Below, piece after piece: positions 1 through 5,969 of a stretch of DNA of 23,112 nt. Every line of letters starts with the position of its first letter. Position 1 is the stretch's first letter. Position numbers and translations under genes: made by a program. The DNA is from a virus: IMG/VR virus record IMGVR_UViG_3300007029_000007, positions 1 through 23,112 of that record; one strand, given 5' to 3'. The notes below the pieces were generated by a model. It was given only the letters and a program-made list of their open reading frames with translations. It did no database searches and had not been told where the DNA came from.

Positions 1-260
1 TCTATCTATATAGATAGATAGGATATAACTAGGCGTTAAGATTAATAGGCGTTAAGATTAAGCTACAGTTAGAATTTAGAAAGATATATAAGTTATAGCT
101 AGATATTATGATTAAACAATTGAAGGACGAACTAATAGTAGGAATTATATATATAATTACACATGTCTACCGGTTAAGTCTAAGTATACGGCGTATATTT
201 AGGCATTTATTCGTATGACATAAGGCATATGACTGGTATAAGGCATATGACGTATGACGT
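1..260. repeat. AT-rich non-coding region with palindrome and direct repeats
   Basis: No convincing gene is seen in the first ~340 bases. Bases 1-18 are a perfect palindrome (TCTATCTAT and its complement). TAGGCGTTAAGATTA occurs twice at 30-44 and 46-60, one base apart, so with a 16-bp period. ATAAGGCATATGAC occurs at 220-233 and 238-251, and runs directly into three tandem copies of GACGTAT (249-269). Closely spaced repeats in AT-rich DNA beside regulator genes suggest operator or origin/iteron-type protein binding, but no function can be assigned from sequence alone. Confidence 0.6.
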
Positions 261-275
261 ATGACGTATGGCCTT

Positions 276-302
276 CGCGCGCACGCGCGTACGCACGCAC
301 GT
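276..302. repeat. Alternating pyrimidine-purine CG/CA tract
   Basis: Twenty-seven consecutive bases alternate strictly between pyrimidine and purine and consist almost only of CG, CA and TA steps. This is the sequence class that can adopt left-handed Z-DNA under negative supercoiling. It is a sharp GC-rich island in otherwise AT-rich DNA, directly after the GACGTAT repeats. The pattern is seen directly; any structural role is inference. Confidence 0.6.
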
Positions 303-374
303 TTTATAAACTACGTAAACGTTTGTCGGCTTTCTAAGGTAAAAATGGGGGTAATGGAGGAGGTCTACAGGCTG

Positions 375-494
375 ATGGATAAGAGAGGTGAAGGTCTTAA
401 CGTTATTTTGAACATATGTGTCGAAAAAACCGCGAGTTGCCGCGCTCGCAGTCCCAGTTATAGCTTGATCTGTATTTTGCAACTGTCGAAATAA
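375..494 (+). CDS. Possible small protein, 39-49 residues
   Basis: An open frame runs to the stop at 492-494. ATG 375 lies 10 bases after a strong AGGAGGT (358-364). An alternative in-frame ATG at 345 follows AAGG at 336-339 and would add ten residues. The product is basic, Cys- and Ser-containing in its second half, and resembles no family I recognise. Against it, the 3' half lies inside a compound repeat (407-512) whose bases may be conserved for another reason, and no promoter is evident upstream. The ribosome binding site is the main support, so this is a tentative call. Confidence 0.3.
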   Translation: MDKRGEGLNVILNICVEKTASCRARSPSYSLICILQLSK

Positions 495-512
495 CCGCGA
501 CATATGTTCAAA
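407..512. repeat. 106-bp compound inverted and direct repeat
   Basis: A 13-bp perfect inverted repeat, TTTGAACATATGT, forms the ends (407-419 and 500-512). Just inside are two direct copies of a 17-mer, TGTCGAAAAAACCGCGA (419-435) and TGTCGAAATAACCGCGA (484-500), which differ at one base. Inside those is a short inverted pair GTTGC/GCAAC (436-440 and 479-483). The element ends 20 bp before the -35 box of the promoter at 533, so an operator for DNA-looping regulators is plausible. A recombination site or an origin are alternatives. One of the rare GATC sites (467-470) lies in its centre. Confidence 0.6.
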
Positions 513-532
513 GTTAAATAATGAAATCACCC

Positions 533-561
533 TTGACAATTAACAGATCTTACGTTATAAT
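533..561 (+). promoter_or_regulatory. Perfect sigma-70 consensus promoter for the RHH operon
   Basis: TTGACA (533-538), a 17-bp spacer and TATAAT (556-561) match the housekeeping bacterial consensus in all 12 positions with optimal spacing. Transcription would start near 568, just ahead of a GAGGG ribosome binding site and the ATG at 584. A GATC sits in the spacer (546-549) and the compound repeat lies just upstream, so both methylation and a repressor could affect it (inference). Confidence 0.85.
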
Positions 562-583
562 AGTGTGCAAGAGGGATAAAAAG

Positions 584-787
584 ATGAAGACGGATAAGAG
601 GAACTTTTCAGTTTATTTAGATATAGATATAGCGGAATCCGCTAAAGAGGTAGCAGAGGAGGAGTGGCTATCCCTTAGTAGGTTAATAAATAAATTATTA
701 GAAGAACATGTAGATGAGTTTTACCAAGAGCAACGGAGAAACATACAAGATAGTAGACAACCAACAGATAAGGCAGACAGCGATTAA
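584..787 (+). CDS. Ribbon-helix-helix DNA-binding protein
   Basis: This 67-residue protein starts with a basic segment and a short strand (FSVYLDIDI), followed by two helices (AESAKEVAEEEW and SLSRLINKLLEEHV). That is the strand-helix-helix layout of Arc/MetJ/CopG-type dimeric repressors, in which the paired strands contact DNA. ATG 584 was chosen because GAGGG (571-575) lies correctly upstream and the perfect promoter at 533-561 would start transcription near 568; an upstream in-frame ATG at 521 lies before the promoter. As the first gene after this promoter it may regulate itself through the repeats at 407-512 (inference). Its 3' end overlaps the next gene. Confidence 0.8.
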   Translation: MKTDKRNFSVYLDIDIAESAKEVAEEEWLSLSRLINKLLEEHVDEFYQEQRRNIQDSRQPTDKADSD

Positions 788-1079
788 TCTTAGGCTAGGA
801 ACTAATAGTGTACCTAATACGCTTCTTAAGTCAAATGCTATTAAACCGGTTGATATACACCTTTATCTGTACTTAGCTTATCTATCATATCAAGATGAAA
901 GGCATTATGGTGAGTGTTGTAGGGTTTCGGTTGCTCAGTTAGCAAGAGACTTAAACTTACATCGAGAGACACTAACTAAGGGATTAAGACGGCTTGAGAA
1001 ATATAATGTTATCTTAATTGATGATAAAGTTAAACCATGGGTCGTATGTTTCAGACCTCTCTTAGATTGGAGCGTGTGA
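714..1079 (+). CDS. Winged-helix DNA-binding protein
   Basis: This 121-residue protein has an N-terminal half of unclear fold. The C-terminal half reads as a winged helix: SVAQLARDLNLHRETLTKGLRRLEKYNVI, with helix 2, turn and recognition helix, then a beta-hairpin wing ending in VKPWVVCF. This resembles the HTH domains found in plasmid and phage replication or regulatory proteins. The only in-frame start is ATG 714, which overlaps the RHH gene by 74 bases, so translation is probably coupled to that gene. With its neighbour it forms a two-regulator block. Whether it acts in replication or transcription cannot be decided. Confidence 0.7.
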   Translation: MSFTKSNGETYKIVDNQQIRQTAINLRLGTNSVPNTLLKSNAIKPVDIHLYLYLAYLSYQDERHYGECCRVSVAQLARDLNLHRETLTKGLRRLEKYNVILIDDKVKPWVVCFRPLLDWSV

Positions 1080-1083
1080 AAAC

Positions 1084-1407
1084 ATGGATAATGTAGTATC
1101 AAATGTAGCATCACTAGAAGCGATTAAAAAGTTTAATCAGGCTATTACAGAGATACAAAATAAGGAAGAGATAGCTGGAACTTCTGAGGTGAAGAAGATG
1201 AAATATTTTGGTGTATACATAGAGATAATAGACATTAATCGTCAAGAAGTTACTCTCATGCGTGGTGGTGGGTCAGATCTTATTTTTAGGTTGTCTCGTG
1301 ATGAGTTTTGTGACTTAATGGCTAAAATGGCTGATGCTCCACCGAATCCTAGATGGAATATTGCTATATCTCATGAGTTTGAGCTGGTTGAAAGACCTAG
1401 GGAATAA
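1084..1407 (+). CDS. Hypothetical protein, 107 residues
   Basis: I do not recognise this protein. It begins four bases after the previous stop, so it belongs to the same transcription unit. Residues 1-40 look helical and charged, and residues 41-107 alternate strands and helices (YFGVYIEIIDI, EVTLMRGGGSDLIFRLSRDEF), suggesting a small alpha/beta domain. There is no signal peptide, membrane segment or metal-binding motif. GGAG lies about eleven bases ahead of the ATG, which is long but usable, or translation may be coupled. It sits between a DNA-binding regulator and a DUF932-like gene, so a role in early DNA metabolism is possible but unproven. Confidence 0.65.
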   Translation: MDNVVSNVASLEAIKKFNQAITEIQNKEEIAGTSEVKKMKYFGVYIEIIDINRQEVTLMRGGGSDLIFRLSRDEFCDLMAKMADAPPNPRWNIAISHEFELVERPRE

Positions 1408-1427
1408 TCGTGAAAGGGGTGAGAAGA

Positions 1428-2174
1428 ATGCAGCCGGTAATTAAACCTATAAGAATAGGGGATAATCCTACTGGAGTAGAAGAACGTAAAGCTGTAGTAG
1501 ACTTACATGATAATAGGTTGCTTGCTATTGTGTCTAATAGGTATAAACTTATTAAACATCAGTCTGTTATAAATGCTTGTGAGCAAGCGTTTAAGACTGT
1601 CGATGACCTTAAGAACTATAATATACATGCACTATCATATCGTAATGAAGGAGCTAGACTTATACAACTGTATAACTTTCCTGAGGTTGAATATGAGGTG
1701 GATGGACAGAGTGTGAATCTGGAGATGAGAGTTACTAATTCTTATGACTTAACTTATGGAGTTAATGTTGACCTCCTGGGGTATAGGTTGCAGTGTAAGA
1801 ATGACCTGTTTACTGGTAAACCTTTATACTCACTGCATGCGAAACATACGACTAACTTTGACCCTGAAGTTATATTTAAGACTGTACCTTCTGCTTTACT
1901 TATGTTTAAAAAACAAGTAGAAGAATGGGAGAAATGGACTGAGGTTGAGCTTGAGTCTGATAAGATTATTGATAATGTGTTTGAGGCTGCTAAGTATCGA
2001 GAGTTAGCGCGTAGAAAGCTAAAAGTTTATTCTGGGAAACTAACTCTCTGGGTAATGTTCATGTTGATTACTAACATTATGACGCATGAGATGATAGATG
2101 AACATCAAGCTATGAGACATGAGAGTAAAGTTATGCGAGAGTTCAGTGCTAAGTTTGAAGGACCAACTGTATAA
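1428..2174 (+). CDS. DUF932-like phage/plasmid protein
   Basis: This 248-residue protein resembles the DUF932 family found on plasmids and phages. The typical early segment is present (LLAIVSNRYKLIKHQSVI, near residues 30-45), as is a central strand-rich region with MRVTNSYDLTYGVNVDLLGYRLQCKN, where the family usually has a conserved Asn-Ser-hydrophobic stretch. The C-terminus is helical and rich in His and Met. The function of DUF932 is not established. ATG 1428 was preferred over the GTG at 1410 because AGGGGTG lies seven bases before it. It ends the first operon, and 420 non-coding bases follow. Confidence 0.7.
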   Translation: MQPVIKPIRIGDNPTGVEERKAVVDLHDNRLLAIVSNRYKLIKHQSVINACEQAFKTVDDLKNYNIHALSYRNEGARLIQLYNFPEVEYEVDGQSVNLEMRVTNSYDLTYGVNVDLLGYRLQCKNDLFTGKPLYSLHAKHTTNFDPEVIFKTVPSALLMFKKQVEEWEKWTEVELESDKIIDNVFEAAKYRELARRKLKVYSGKLTLWVMFMLITNIMTHEMIDEHQAMRHESKVMREFSAKFEGPTV

Positions 2175-2568
2175 CTACTCTCTTAACCTAAGTAGCGGTT
2201 TATAAAGTGAAATATCTGGTACCTATTATAGATCCGGCGCAAGAAAACTTGACTACCTTTAGGTATCGAGATGAATGCTAAACTATATACACTTCACGAT
2301 TCTCCATAAGAGAGTATCGTGACGGTAGCCCATATAGCTATCGTAAACTACAGATAAGTATCGTGGCGAGCAGTATACCAGCCACGTAGCTGGAGCGATT
2401 GGCAGCTCCCTGAGGTAGAAGGTATCCGTTTTAACTTCCATCTCAGTAACCCTATCAGTGATGACTACGGAGTTTTTAGCTGATTGAATCGGTTCTGTCG
2501 ATTTAAAGGAATCTCTCACGTCTTTAGGCTGAGAGAGGATGTCAAACGAGTATATTAGTAATTAGTTC
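2175..2568. other. Non-coding interval with several hairpins
   Basis: No + strand gene is supported here. CACGAT (2296-2301) pairs with ATCGTG (2316-2321), with an inner CTC/GAG stem. A further ATCGTG occurs at 2361-2366, and TATCG recurs four times between 2263 and 2363. Later there are CCAGC/GCTGG, GGAGC/GCTCC and CTCTC/GAGAG pairs. None is followed by a T-run, so a classical intrinsic terminator is not evident. The interval may hold a structured RNA, operator sites or the end of the upstream operon. A - strand frame (2283-2519) exists but is weakly supported. A GATC lies at 2231-2234. Confidence 0.45.
2296..2321 (+). ncRNA. Candidate hairpin, possible structured RNA
   Basis: CACGAT pairs with ATCGTG and CTC with GAG around a CATAA loop, separated by a small asymmetric internal loop. 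This is the strongest local fold in the interval and is visible directly. Whether it belongs to a transcribed regulatory RNA is unknown, because no strong promoter precedes it: a TTGACT at 2249-2254 lacks a properly spaced -10 box. Confidence 0.3.
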
Positions 2569-2597
2569 TTGAACTTTTCTCTAAGATGTGATATAAT
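2569..2597 (+). promoter_or_regulatory. Strong sigma-70 promoter with extended -10
   Basis: TTGAAC (2569-2574), a 17-bp spacer and TATAAT (2592-2597) match 10 of 12 consensus positions, and TG lies one base before the -10 hexamer as in extended -10 promoters. The predicted start is near 2604. It would drive the genes from ~2600 towards the terminase. Its -10 overlaps the first possible start codon of the next gene, which constrains that gene's start. Confidence 0.75.
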
Positions 2598-2989
2598 TGT
2601 TTAATGGTAAAGTTATTAGATATAATTTAAAGTTTCATCTGTTTACTCTAAGTAGGGTCTTACTTGATGAGGTAAAAGATGAGATTGAACATCTGATAAG
2701 GCCATATGTGTTTCATGAGTATTTCTATAAGACTGAAAACTTAAGAATAAACGGTAAAGAGTTTGAGATGAAGCTTGTCGCAAGGTCAGCTAAGGCTGAT
2801 AAACCTATTCGTGTGTTATATGGTGTTAAACGTCATATTCAAGGATATCTTAAGGATGAGTATCCAGTACCATTTGATAAGTTTAAGTCGATGTGGGTCT
2901 CAGGTGCTCTCTTGTCGGTTGATATGATATCACGATATGATAAGAGACAGTTTCATCTTAGACATAAGAAAGAGCTAATTGACTTTTAA
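2597..2989 (+). CDS. Hypothetical protein, start uncertain
   Basis: I do not recognise this protein. The frame is open from TTG 2597 and codes for up to 130 basic residues, predicted mixed alpha/beta (EVKDEIEHLIRPY, EFEMKLVARSAK, IRVLYGVKRHI). TTG 2597 lies inside the -10 box of the promoter at 2569-2597, so it cannot be translated from that transcript. GTG 2708, preceded by AAGG with six bases spacing, is the best internal start and would give 93 residues. The upstream part still looks coding in composition, so the long form may be made from another transcript. It ends just before a strong AAGGAGG serving the next gene. Confidence 0.55.
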   Translation: MFNGKVIRYNLKFHLFTLSRVLLDEVKDEIEHLIRPYVFHEYFYKTENLRINGKEFEMKLVARSAKADKPIRVLYGVKRHIQGYLKDEYPVPFDKFKSMWVSGALLSVDMISRYDKRQFHLRHKKELIDF

Positions 2990-3003
2990 GAAGGAGGATA
3001 AAT

Positions 3004-3555
3004 ATGCATGCTGAAAATATTAATTTAACTATCAGGCCAAACGCAAGACAGAGTATACTATCTTTTGACATTTATGACGCTGATACACGTATAGATAGAG
3101 TAAATATAGGTGGGATACATTCAGATTTAAGTGATAATCCTACAGCTGAAGAAGTAAGAGATATAGTTGAAATACATTTAAGGGACCGTGAGGTTGTAGC
3201 AGAAAGACGGCAACAGCAGGAAGATGAGTTACGTGTTCAAGCTGATACAATAGACAGTCTATCTATGCCTGATGTTGTAACTAAGACATCAGCACCTACC
3301 TTAGATGTTACTTCGTCTGATGCTGACACTGTTGCTGGTAGTTCTACTGGTAATGTTGTTAATCTGGAAGTTGATGGTGAGAGTGTTGGTGAAGCTGAGG
3401 TTACGAATGAGAAATATAAGTTTAGTGGTTTAGGTTTAAGTTCAGGAACATATACAGCGAAACTGACTGCGGTTAACAGAATATCTGGTAGAGATTTTGA
3501 TTCTGTTGAAGCTACTGAGACGATGAAAGTTGATTCAGTCGAATCTCTGGCATAG
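3004..3555 (+). CDS. Hypothetical protein with Ig-like C-terminal domain
   Basis: This 183-residue acidic protein starts after AAGGAGG with ideal spacing, so strong translation is expected. Residues 1-60 contain beta strands (ILSFDIYDADTRIDRVNIGG). Residues 60-85 form a charged, Gln/Glu-rich helix. Residues 95-180 look like an immunoglobulin-like beta-sandwich with the characteristic GLSSGTYTAKLTAVN strand-turn-strand. Ig-like modules are common on phage virion surfaces, so a structural or accessory virion role is possible (inference). It sits upstream of the terminase and its end overlaps the end of the - strand zinc-finger gene by 21 bases. I cannot name a family. Confidence 0.65.
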   Translation: MHAENINLTIRPNARQSILSFDIYDADTRIDRVNIGGIHSDLSDNPTAEEVRDIVEIHLRDREVVAERRQQQEDELRVQADTIDSLSMPDVVTKTSAPTLDVTSSDADTVAGSSTGNVVNLEVDGESVGEAEVTNEKYKFSGLGLSSGTYTAKLTAVNRISGRDFDSVEATETMKVDSVESLA

Positions 3556-3753
3556 TTCTTTCACGTATTGTTTCAGCACTTTAGTATGTTCTCTTATAAC
3601 CGCTGCTGCTAACCTATCTTTAGCTCTTATTAATTGTCTATGCTCTTTTCTCTTACTATTACGCCAATGTCTAGCGCAGCTCTCACTACAGAAATCTTTA
3701 TATTTATCCCATTTAACTTCATTACCACAACTTAAACATATTCTTAAAGGCAT
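3535..3753 (-). CDS. Small zinc-ribbon protein on the opposite strand
   Basis: The only well-supported - strand gene codes for 72 residues. CLSCG followed after about a dozen residues by FCSESCARHW gives a CxxC...CxxxC zinc site, of the 'FCS..C' type common in small phage and archaeal proteins; a basic helical tail follows. ATG 3753 has AGGTGG (complement of 3759-3764) five bases ahead; a GTG at 3762 would add three residues. Only 11 bases separate this ATG from the diverging terminase small-subunit ATG at 3765, so the two ribosome binding sites overlap and its promoter must lie inside the terminase gene. Nucleic-acid binding is likely; function unknown. Confidence 0.6.
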   Translation of the reverse strand: MPLRICLSCGNEVKWDKYKDFCSESCARHWRNSKRKEHRQLIRAKDRLAAAVIREHTKVLKQYVKELCQRFD

Positions 3754-3764
3754 GGTGACCACCT

Positions 3765-4253
3765 ATGGAAGAACCTAATGAACTTAAGAGAATGAAAGCA
3801 TTCTTAACTTACCTTAACTGTAACACATTTAAAGAGGTAAGTCAAGAGACAGATGAATCTCAGTATCATATCCAGAACTGGGCTAAGGAGGAAAACTGGA
3901 TTGAGAGACGTAAGAAACACTTTAAGATGGTACAAGAACAAATGGTAGATAGTCAGCAGAGATTAGCTCATAAACAAGCACTCCTGGCTAATCAAGTTGT
4001 TGATAGGCTTTCTGATATGATTAGTGTTAACCTAGACGAGGTAGAGATTAGGTCAGTATCTGACTTATGGGAAGCCTTTGCAACTGGTATTGAAGCTTTA
4101 CAGTCACTAACTGGTACACAACCGGTAACACAACAAGATAATGTACTATCACAAGTAAACATTAACCTGGATAGTAGTGAGAAACAGGCTGAGTTTGATG
4201 AGATAATGGATGGTGCTTATGAAGAACTTGAAAGAGATGAAGAAAACAGTTAA
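3765..4253 (+). CDS. terS: Terminase small subunit
   Basis: This 162-residue protein lies immediately before the large terminase gene. Residues 8-45 form a helix-turn-helix (TFKEVSQETDESQYHIQNWAKE) followed by a basic WIERRKKH segment, as in phage small terminases that bind the packaging site. The central part is helical and fits the oligomerisation region, and the acidic C-terminus (residues 140-162) fits the part that contacts the large subunit. The ribosome binding site is GGTGA (3754-3758). Its end overlaps the next gene by 44 bases. The assignment rests on HTH, size and position; direct sequence identity to a named family is not certain. Confidence 0.75.
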   Translation: MEEPNELKRMKAFLTYLNCNTFKEVSQETDESQYHIQNWAKEENWIERRKKHFKMVQEQMVDSQQRLAHKQALLANQVVDRLSDMISVNLDEVEIRSVSDLWEAFATGIEALQSLTGTQPVTQQDNVLSQVNINLDSSEKQAEFDEIMDGAYEELERDEENS

Positions 4254-5940
4254 GCGTATACTTAGGTCTAACTTATCTCATCCTACCAAACAACAGATGT
4301 TAGACTTAATATACCGGGAGTCTATACTACCAGTAGCTGATACAGAACCTTGGGCATTCTGTGAATATTGTCTTAAAGATGATAAAACGGGTGAACATAT
4401 ACGACTTAAAGACTTTCATAAAGATTGGTGTAAGATACTACAGAATGAACAATATATTGTAATCTGGAGTCCACATCACTCAGGGAAGACGACTGTATTT
4501 TCTACAGGTTGGCCCTTGTTTAGTCTGGGTAACAATCATAGGATACGTATAGGATTATGTTCTAAATCAGCAGGACAGGCGCGTAAGTTTCTCTTAAGTA
4601 TTATGAGTTACATTAAGAGTGATGAGGTAGGTAAAGTGTTTCCTGAGCTAAAACCTATGCCTGACCCTCAACATCCATGGCAAGAGTTTCAGTGGTCTAA
4701 GAGAGATGGTATAATTGTTGACCGCGACTCATCAAGTAAGGATAATTCAGCTGAAGCTTTTGGTATAGGTACGACTATACAATCGGCACATCTCGACTTA
4801 CTTATACTCGATGATGTGTTAACGCGAAAGAATACACTAACTCGTAAATCATGTAAGAATGATATTGAGTGGTTTGATAATGTAATGAATAACCGAGTAG
4901 AGAATGATGGTCAGGTTATAGTTGTAGGTTTAGCATGGAGACCTTATGACTTAATGTCCTACCTTTCTGAGAAATCTAACTGGTATTCAGCTAAATACTC
5001 AATGGATGAAAGAGATAAAGGTGACCCTGAGTATATATATATTAACTGGGAGAAAAAACACCCTAAAGAGCAACTAGAAGAAGAAGAAGAACATAATGTA
5101 GAAGTATACAATAAGCAGCGTAGGTCGCATGTTAGCGATGAGTCTACACATATATTTGATATTGATAAGATAAAACTTAACTCCGATATTGAGATACCTA
5201 ACAGTTGGATTAGTTGTACTGGTGTAGATTTGGCGACTAAGAAACGGCCGGGTACAGCTATTGTTACAGTTGCTATGTCTCCGGACAGACAGTCGAAAGT
5301 TTTAATAGATATTAAGTTTGGTAAATGGTCAGGTCCAGATAAGGCTAAATATATAGGTGAGAGGTTTGATATGTTTAAACCTGTTAAAGTTATTGTAGAA
5401 GATAATGCTATGCAGGAGGATAACATAGACTGGATGATAGCCTCAGGATATAGGAATCTACCCCTTGAAGGTATAACTACTACAGGGGCTAACAAAGACG
5501 CTTATCTGGATTCACTCGCGGTTGAAGTGAGGAATGGGTTATGGGCATTTAAGACAGAGCAACATAAGAAAACATGTAAGTGTGACTGGTGTAGACTTCT
5601 TAGTGAGATACAAGAGTATCCAGAAGCTTCCACTTCAGATGGTCTCATGGCTCTTATGTTCGCTAATCAGGGTATAAGAGGCAAACGTAGCCAGCTTAAA
5701 GTGAGAAGCGCGAGTATTAAGGGCGGGAAGATACTACCAGAGAAAAAGTTTGACATTTCCGCATACAGATGTTATAATCGTATATCAAGAAATCAGGGGT
5801 TTGACCCTCCTAAGGATTACAAGCTAATAGTTGAAGCTATAAAGAATAATAGAAGCCTTAGTCAATGGGATGATGAGGTTATATCCTATGTAAGAGATGA
5901 CATGGAGCGGTTTGTAAGAGTTTTAAACGAAGGTAAATAG
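4210..5940 (+). CDS. terL: Terminase large subunit
   Basis: This is the packaging motor. The ATPase domain has a Walker A loop SPHHSGKTT (Lys93) and a Walker B LLILDDV (Asp201, Asp202). The C-terminal RNase H-fold nuclease shows three spaced acids: Asp340 in GVDLA, Glu397 in VIVEDNA and Asp477 in TSDGLMAL. Length (567-576 residues) is typical. The start is uncertain: ATG 4210, 4219 and 4237 are all in frame and none has a clear ribosome binding site, so translation is probably coupled to the small-subunit gene. A CxC..C cluster (CKCDWC) near residue 457 may bind a metal. A perfect promoter is embedded near its 3' end (5750-5778). Confidence 0.95.
   Translation: MVLMKNLKEMKKTVKRILRSNLSHPTKQQMLDLIYRESILPVADTEPWAFCEYCLKDDKTGEHIRLKDFHKDWCKILQNEQYIVIWSPHHSGKTTVFSTGWPLFSLGNNHRIRIGLCSKSAGQARKFLLSIMSYIKSDEVGKVFPELKPMPDPQHPWQEFQWSKRDGIIVDRDSSSKDNSAEAFGIGTTIQSAHLDLLILDDVLTRKNTLTRKSCKNDIEWFDNVMNNRVENDGQVIVVGLAWRPYDLMSYLSEKSNWYSAKYSMDERDKGDPEYIYINWEKKHPKEQLEEEEEHNVEVYNKQRRSHVSDESTHIFDIDKIKLNSDIEIPNSWISCTGVDLATKKRPGTAIVTVAMSPDRQSKVLIDIKFGKWSGPDKAKYIGERFDMFKPVKVIVEDNAMQEDNIDWMIASGYRNLPLEGITTTGANKDAYLDSLAVEVRNGLWAFKTEQHKKTCKCDWCRLLSEIQEYPEASTSDGLMALMFANQGIRGKRSQLKVRSASIKGGKILPEKKFDISAYRCYNRISRNQGFDPPKDYKLIVEAIKNNRSLSQWDDEVISYVRDDMERFVRVLNEGK
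5750..5778 (+). promoter_or_regulatory. Perfect consensus promoter inside the terminase gene
   Basis: TTGACA (5750-5755), a 17-bp spacer and TATAAT (5773-5778) match all 12 consensus bases, and TG at 5770-5771 adds the extended -10 element. Transcription would start near 5785, about 185 bases before the portal ATG. It lies within coding sequence, and so would express portal and the following genes independently of the terminase. Confidence 0.8.
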
Positions 5941-5969
5941 TTTACATTAAGTAATACGAGTTGGTGATT

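Noticed and set aside
207-539. Minus-strand frame of 110 residues across the left repeats
   Set aside because: It runs through tandem repeats and the compound repeat, which produce its Val/Arg/His-rich runs. No ribosome binding site and no domain.
2283-2519. Minus-strand frame of 78 residues in the hairpin interval
   Set aside because: It lacks a ribosome binding site and any recognisable motif, and it covers hairpins and TATCG repeats that explain the sequence equally well. Not excluded, but not supported.
4959-5495. Long minus-strand frame of 178 residues
   Set aside because: It lies wholly inside the large terminase nuclease domain and has low-complexity Ser runs that mirror the Glu/Asp codons of the real gene.
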